Assembly (NCBI GenBank): GCA_041747855.1
Contig: JBGTEJ010000063.1
Span: forward strand, 1 to 14,666
Length of the DNA: 14,666 bases
Source: ZC4RG35 sp041747855
GTDB lineage: Bacteria; Actinomycetota; Acidimicrobiia; Spongiisociales; ZC4RG35
Direction: 5' to 3'
Shown here: positions 12,067 to 14,666 of the stretch, piece after piece
Position numbering within the stretch: position 1 is the first letter of the stretch
Layout: the number at the start of each line of letters is the position of its first letter
The notes under the pieces: generated by a model
What the model was told of the DNA's origin: nothing
What the model saw: only the letters and a program-made list of their open reading frames with translations
The model's database searches: none
Program-made: the position numbers and the translations under genes

Positions 12067-13095
12067 ATGACAGGCGAGCCGCCGATCGGGGTCCTACTGC
12101 TCCAGCTCGGTACCCCGGACTCGCCCGAGGTCGGCGACGTCCGCAGTTACCTCAGGGAGTTCCTCTCAGATCGGCGCGTCCTAGACATGCCGGCGCCGCT
12201 CAGATTCCTGCTCCTGAATGCGGTCATTCTCCCTTTCCGACCCAAGAAATCCGCCGAGGCGTACGAGAAGGTGTGGACCGACGAAGGATCTCCGTTACTG
12301 ATCCACACCGAGACCGTTGCCGCAGCACTGGCCGCGGCCCTCGGAGACGGTTATCGGGTGGCCTACGGGATGCGTTACAAGAACCCGTCGATCGAGTCTG
12401 CCCTATCCGGACTCACCGCCGAGGGGTGCCGGCAGCTCGTGTTACTGCCCCAGTTTCCGCAGTACGCATCGGCCAGCACCGGGTCGGCGGTGCAGAAAGC
12501 TTTGGAGCTCACCGCGGCTCGGGGGAACGTTGCCGATGTCCACTGCGTCGGTGAGTTCTACGATCATCCGGGGTTCATCGCCGCTGCAGCTGGGATCGCA
12601 GGTCCACTTCTCGACGAGTTCGAGCCGGATCATGTCCTCTTCAGCTATCACGGTCTCCCCGAGAAACAGATTCGCCGTGCCGATCAGTCTGGAGGCTGGT
12701 GTCTCGACACGGAAGGGTGTTGTTCATCGATAGGGCTGGTCAACGCCTTCTGTTACCGGGCTCAGTGTTTCGCCACCACAAAGGCCCTGGTGGAGGCTTT
12801 GGGCCTCCAGGATGCGACGACATCCACCACGTTCCAGTCGCGTCTCGCCGGGCAGAAGTGGATCGAGCCCTACACCGATCGGCGACTGCCCGTGCTCTAC
12901 GACGGTGGGGTTCGGAGGTTGGCGGTCCTCACTCCTTCCTTCGCCGCGGACTGCTTGGAGACCATCGAGGAGATTGGCATACGGGGGAGAAAACAGTGGC
13001 AAGACCTGGGAGGAGAGGCCTTCCTCCTGGTCCCGTGTGTCAACGCCGACGATCGATGGGTGGAGACATTGGCGGGAATGGTCCGATCGGCATGA
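12067..13095 (+). CDS. hemH: Ferrochelatase
   Basis: 342-aa cytoplasmic or membrane-associated enzyme that inserts Fe2+ into a porphyrin at the end of haem synthesis. Family marks include GVLLLQLGTPDSP near the N-terminus, the catalytic His195 in FSYHGLP (192-198), and Glu298 in SFAADCLETIEE. The stretch FQSRLAGQKWIEPYT lies at 256-270. Between them is a Cys-rich segment with Cys212, 218, 219, 229 and 234 (CYRAQCFAT at 229-237). Some bacterial ferrochelatases with a Cys-rich segment here carry a [2Fe-2S] cluster, so a cluster is plausible but unproven. Whether the substrate is protoporphyrin IX or coproporphyrin III cannot be read directly. The hemF neighbour argues for protoporphyrin. It is the first gene of a three-gene haem unit. 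The ATG at 12067 has no SD and TAGGTT eight bases upstream. Confidence 0.93.
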   Translation: MTGEPPIGVLLLQLGTPDSPEVGDVRSYLREFLSDRRVLDMPAPLRFLLLNAVILPFRPKKSAEAYEKVWTDEGSPLLIHTETVAAALAAALGDGYRVAYGMRYKNPSIESALSGLTAEGCRQLVLLPQFPQYASASTGSAVQKALELTAARGNVADVHCVGEFYDHPGFIAAAAGIAGPLLDEFEPDHVLFSYHGLPEKQIRRADQSGGWCLDTEGCCSSIGLVNAFCYRAQCFATTKALVEALGLQDATTSTTFQSRLAGQKWIEPYTDRRLPVLYDGGVRRLAVLTPSFAADCLETIEEIGIRGRKQWQDLGGEAFLLVPCVNADDRWVETLAGMVRSA

Positions 13096-13114
13096 GACGG
13101 GCAGGCCCCTGGTC

Positions 13115-13999
13115 ATGGTGAGCCTGTCGGCGGTGGAGGAGGGGTACCGGCGTTTCCAGGAGAACATGATCGGCCATCTGGAGCATCTCGACGGCGAAGG
13201 GAGGTTCGGCGACGACCCCTGGACCAGACCGCAGGGTGGAGGAGGAGTCACGAGGGTCCTTTCCGGCGGTCGGCACATAGAGAAGGCTGCGGTGAATTTC
13301 TCCTCGGTGTTCGGAGACACCCCTTCCGGTCTCTCCGAGCGGATCGCCGCCGCTGGTTCCAGCTTCCACGCCACAGGGGTATCGATCATCATTCACCCTC
13401 GGAATCCCTACGCCCCAGCGTTCCACGCCAACATCCGGTACTTCGAGAGCGACACCGAGTCCGCCTGGTTCGGGGGAGGGGCGGACCTCACCCCCTCCTA
13501 CCTTTTCGAGGAGGATGCCTACCACTTCCACAGCGTCCTCGCCGGAGTCTGCTCGCGTCATCCCAGCGCCCGCTACCAGGAGTGGAAGAAGGCCTGTGAC
13601 GACTACTTCCGATTGCATCATCGGGGCGAGTCGCGGGGCGTGGGTGGGTTGTTCTTCGACCACATCACCGACGACCTGGACGACACATGGGCGTTTCAGC
13701 AGGATCTCGCCGCTGATCTCCCCAATGCCTACCTGCCCATCCTCGAGCGACGGATGTCGATGCCATACGGGGCCGACCAGTCGCGTTGGCACCGGATCAG
13801 GAGATCTCGCTACGCCGAGTTCAATCTGATCTGGGACCGGGGCACCCGGTTCGGACTCGAGACCGGAGGTAGGATCGAGTCGATCCTGGCATCTTTGCCT
13901 CCGGTGGCTGAGTGGGTATACGACTTCGAGCCCGAACCGGGTTCACCCGAGGCCCTGTTGCTCTCGGTGGTGAGGAGTCCGGCGAGGAGCTGGCTTTGA
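13115..13999 (+). CDS. hemF: Oxygen-dependent coproporphyrinogen III oxidase
   Basis: 294-aa enzyme that uses O2 to decarboxylate two propionates of coproporphyrinogen III, giving protoporphyrinogen IX. Diagnostic stretches are VLSGGRHIEKAAVNFSSVFG (48-67), FHANIRYFE (103-111) and WFGGGADLTPSYLFEEDAYHFH (118-139). Further on are FFDHITDD (180-187) and RYAEFNLIWDRGTRFGLETGGR (232-253), with EPEPGSPEA near the C-terminus. Length matches the family. ATG 13115, 19 bp after the hemH stop, is used. The frame is open to 12812, but those residues run through hemH and look non-coding. GTG 13118 is an adjacent alternative. No clear SD is present. The stop overlaps the hemA TTG by four bases. The enzyme needs O2, so the organism makes haem under oxic conditions. 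Confidence 0.95.
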   Translation: MVSLSAVEEGYRRFQENMIGHLEHLDGEGRFGDDPWTRPQGGGGVTRVLSGGRHIEKAAVNFSSVFGDTPSGLSERIAAAGSSFHATGVSIIIHPRNPYAPAFHANIRYFESDTESAWFGGGADLTPSYLFEEDAYHFHSVLAGVCSRHPSARYQEWKKACDDYFRLHHRGESRGVGGLFFDHITDDLDDTWAFQQDLAADLPNAYLPILERRMSMPYGADQSRWHRIRRSRYAEFNLIWDRGTRFGLETGGRIESILASLPPVAEWVYDFEPEPGSPEALLLSVVRSPARSWL

Positions 14000-14666
14000 C
14001 CGCTGGACACCAGATCTCCCTGGCCACTTTCGCCTACCCAGAGCTCAAGGCTGACAAGCGGTCGGCGATCGCCCGTTCCCGGACAAAGGTCGACCCCGAC
14101 GGCTCGACCTTCATCTTCGAAACCTGTCTGCGCACCGAGGTGATGGTCGCCGGTGACGAGGACAGGCTGCTGGGTGCGCTGACCCGGCACTTCGGGGGAG
14201 TGCCCGAGTTGGCGGAAGGACACATCAGATTCGACGCCGATGCGGTGGAGCATCTCTACCGGGTGGCGGCCGGACTGGAGTCACCGATCCGGGGCGAGGG
14301 TGAGGTCCTGGCCCAGTTTCGCCAGGCAGCGGCGCGGGCCGAGGACGAAGGCATGATCGGGGGGATCTTCTCGAGACTCATCGAGTCCGCGGTCGCGATC
14401 GGACGGCGGACCCGAGAGATGATGCCGGAGTCCGCCCACGATTCTCTGGCCGCGGTCGCCGCCCAGGTTGTAGGAGGAGCGGACCGGATCGCCGTGCTCG
14501 GCTCGGGGACCATGGCCACCGCTGTAGTCAAGGCCCTCCAGGCGCTCCCCGCGCCTCCGCCCATCACCGTCGTCGCCCGCAGCCCGGAGCGGGTTTGGCT
14601 CGATGCCGTCGACGTCTGGGACTTCCACAGGACTCGGGAGGCGTTGGCAGAGTTCCCCGCGGTGGT
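13996..14666 (+). CDS. hemA: Divergent glutamyl-tRNA reductase, 3' end beyond the window
   Basis: The first 223 residues of a likely glutamyl-tRNA reductase, which reduces Glu-tRNA(Glu) to glutamate-1-semialdehyde in the C5 pathway. Supporting motifs are FETCLRTEV (the family's TCNRxE, with the catalytic Cys), HLYRVAAGLESPIRGEGEVLAQFRQA (family VAAGLxSxxxGExxIxxQ), and IAVLGSGTMA, the start of the NADPH-binding Rossmann domain. It is atypical: the N-terminal GLSHxxAP motif is absent, and Leu replaces Asn after the catalytic Cys. The TTG start at 13996 overlaps the hemF stop (TTGA), and AGGAG (13985-13989) lies six bases upstream, so it is translationally coupled to hemF. Identity rests on motifs plus haem context; the missing C-terminal dimerisation domain cannot be checked. 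Confidence 0.82.
   Translation, partial: MTAGHQISLATFAYPELKADKRSAIARSRTKVDPDGSTFIFETCLRTEVMVAGDEDRLLGALTRHFGGVPELAEGHIRFDADAVEHLYRVAAGLESPIRGEGEVLAQFRQAAARAEDEGMIGGIFSRLIESAVAIGRRTREMMPESAHDSLAAVAAQVVGGADRIAVLGSGTMATAVVKALQALPAPPPITVVARSPERVWLDAVDVWDFHRTREALAEFPAV

Noticed and set aside
11055..12068. 337-aa open frame on the minus strand opposite the DUF4015 gene
   Set aside because: It has no recognisable motif and lies opposite a gene with strong domain evidence; the long open frame reflects high G+C at codon third positions.
12812..13114. Extended hemF start at 12812
   Set aside because: It overlaps hemH almost completely. HemF homology begins after ATG 13115, 19 bp past the hemH stop.
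4940..14666. AAA+/VWA pair as a metal chelatase linked to the haem genes
   Set aside because: CobS/CobT similarity made this tempting, but no large chelatase subunit is present, the gene sets are about 4 kb apart on opposite strands, and ferrochelatase needs no AAA+ partner.

Overview
The window is gene-dense, G+C-rich DNA (about 60% by eye) with little intergenic space, frequent GTG and TTG starts, and almost no Shine-Dalgarno sites at the heads of transcription units. It has a mycothiol-type DinB/maleylpyruvate-isomerase-like protein, an M16 peptidase close to the mycobacterial PepR type, and a lipoprotein with a Thr-rich linker followed by a DUF4015 glycoside-hydrolase-like domain. Together these suggest an actinobacterium, most likely an Acidimicrobiia-like lineage. 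That placement is inference. No mobile element, CRISPR array, tRNA or rRNA was found.

Layout. Bases 1-571 (+) hold the end of a membrane protein overlapping a small c-type cytochrome lipoprotein. Bases 576-8012 are a long minus-strand block. In transcription order it contains a zincin-like/VWA protein and its overlapping CobS/MoxR-type AAA+ partner, a LOG-family protein, a TIGR03084/MDMPI-like protein, a stand-alone HD-GYP phosphodiesterase, a CaCA cation exchanger and a class I methyltransferase. Bases 8138-9391 (+) encode the M16 peptidase, divergent from the VWA gene across a 125-bp region with inverted repeats. Bases 9416-10161 (-) hold two small membrane-associated proteins of unknown function. 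Bases 10235-11987 (+) hold a four-helix membrane protein and the DUF4015 lipoprotein. From 12067 to the right edge (+) runs a haem cluster: ferrochelatase (hemH), oxygen-dependent coproporphyrinogen III oxidase (hemF) and a divergent glutamyl-tRNA reductase (hemA, cut by the window end).

How the genes work together. HemA makes the first committed intermediate, HemF converts coproporphyrinogen to protoporphyrinogen, and HemH inserts iron. That set implies the protoporphyrin-dependent route, which is unusual for an actinobacterium. The AAA+ and VWA genes overlap by 8 bp and should form one chaperone or chelatase-like complex. The AAA+ subunit has an unusual exchange at its predicted Mg2+ site: Walker A Ser/Thr is Asp, and Walker B Asp is Ser. 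Its VWA partner keeps an intact HEXXH motif. These are the most novel features seen.

Regulation. Nearly every unit-leading gene has a TANNNT hexamer 6-9 nt upstream of its start codon, the arrangement expected for leaderless mRNA. Two genes inside units have SD sites with TTG starts overlapping the upstream gene. This pattern revises the starts of the M16 peptidase (8138) and one membrane protein (10161). No stretch longer than 300 bases lacks a gene; the longest gap is 8013-8137.
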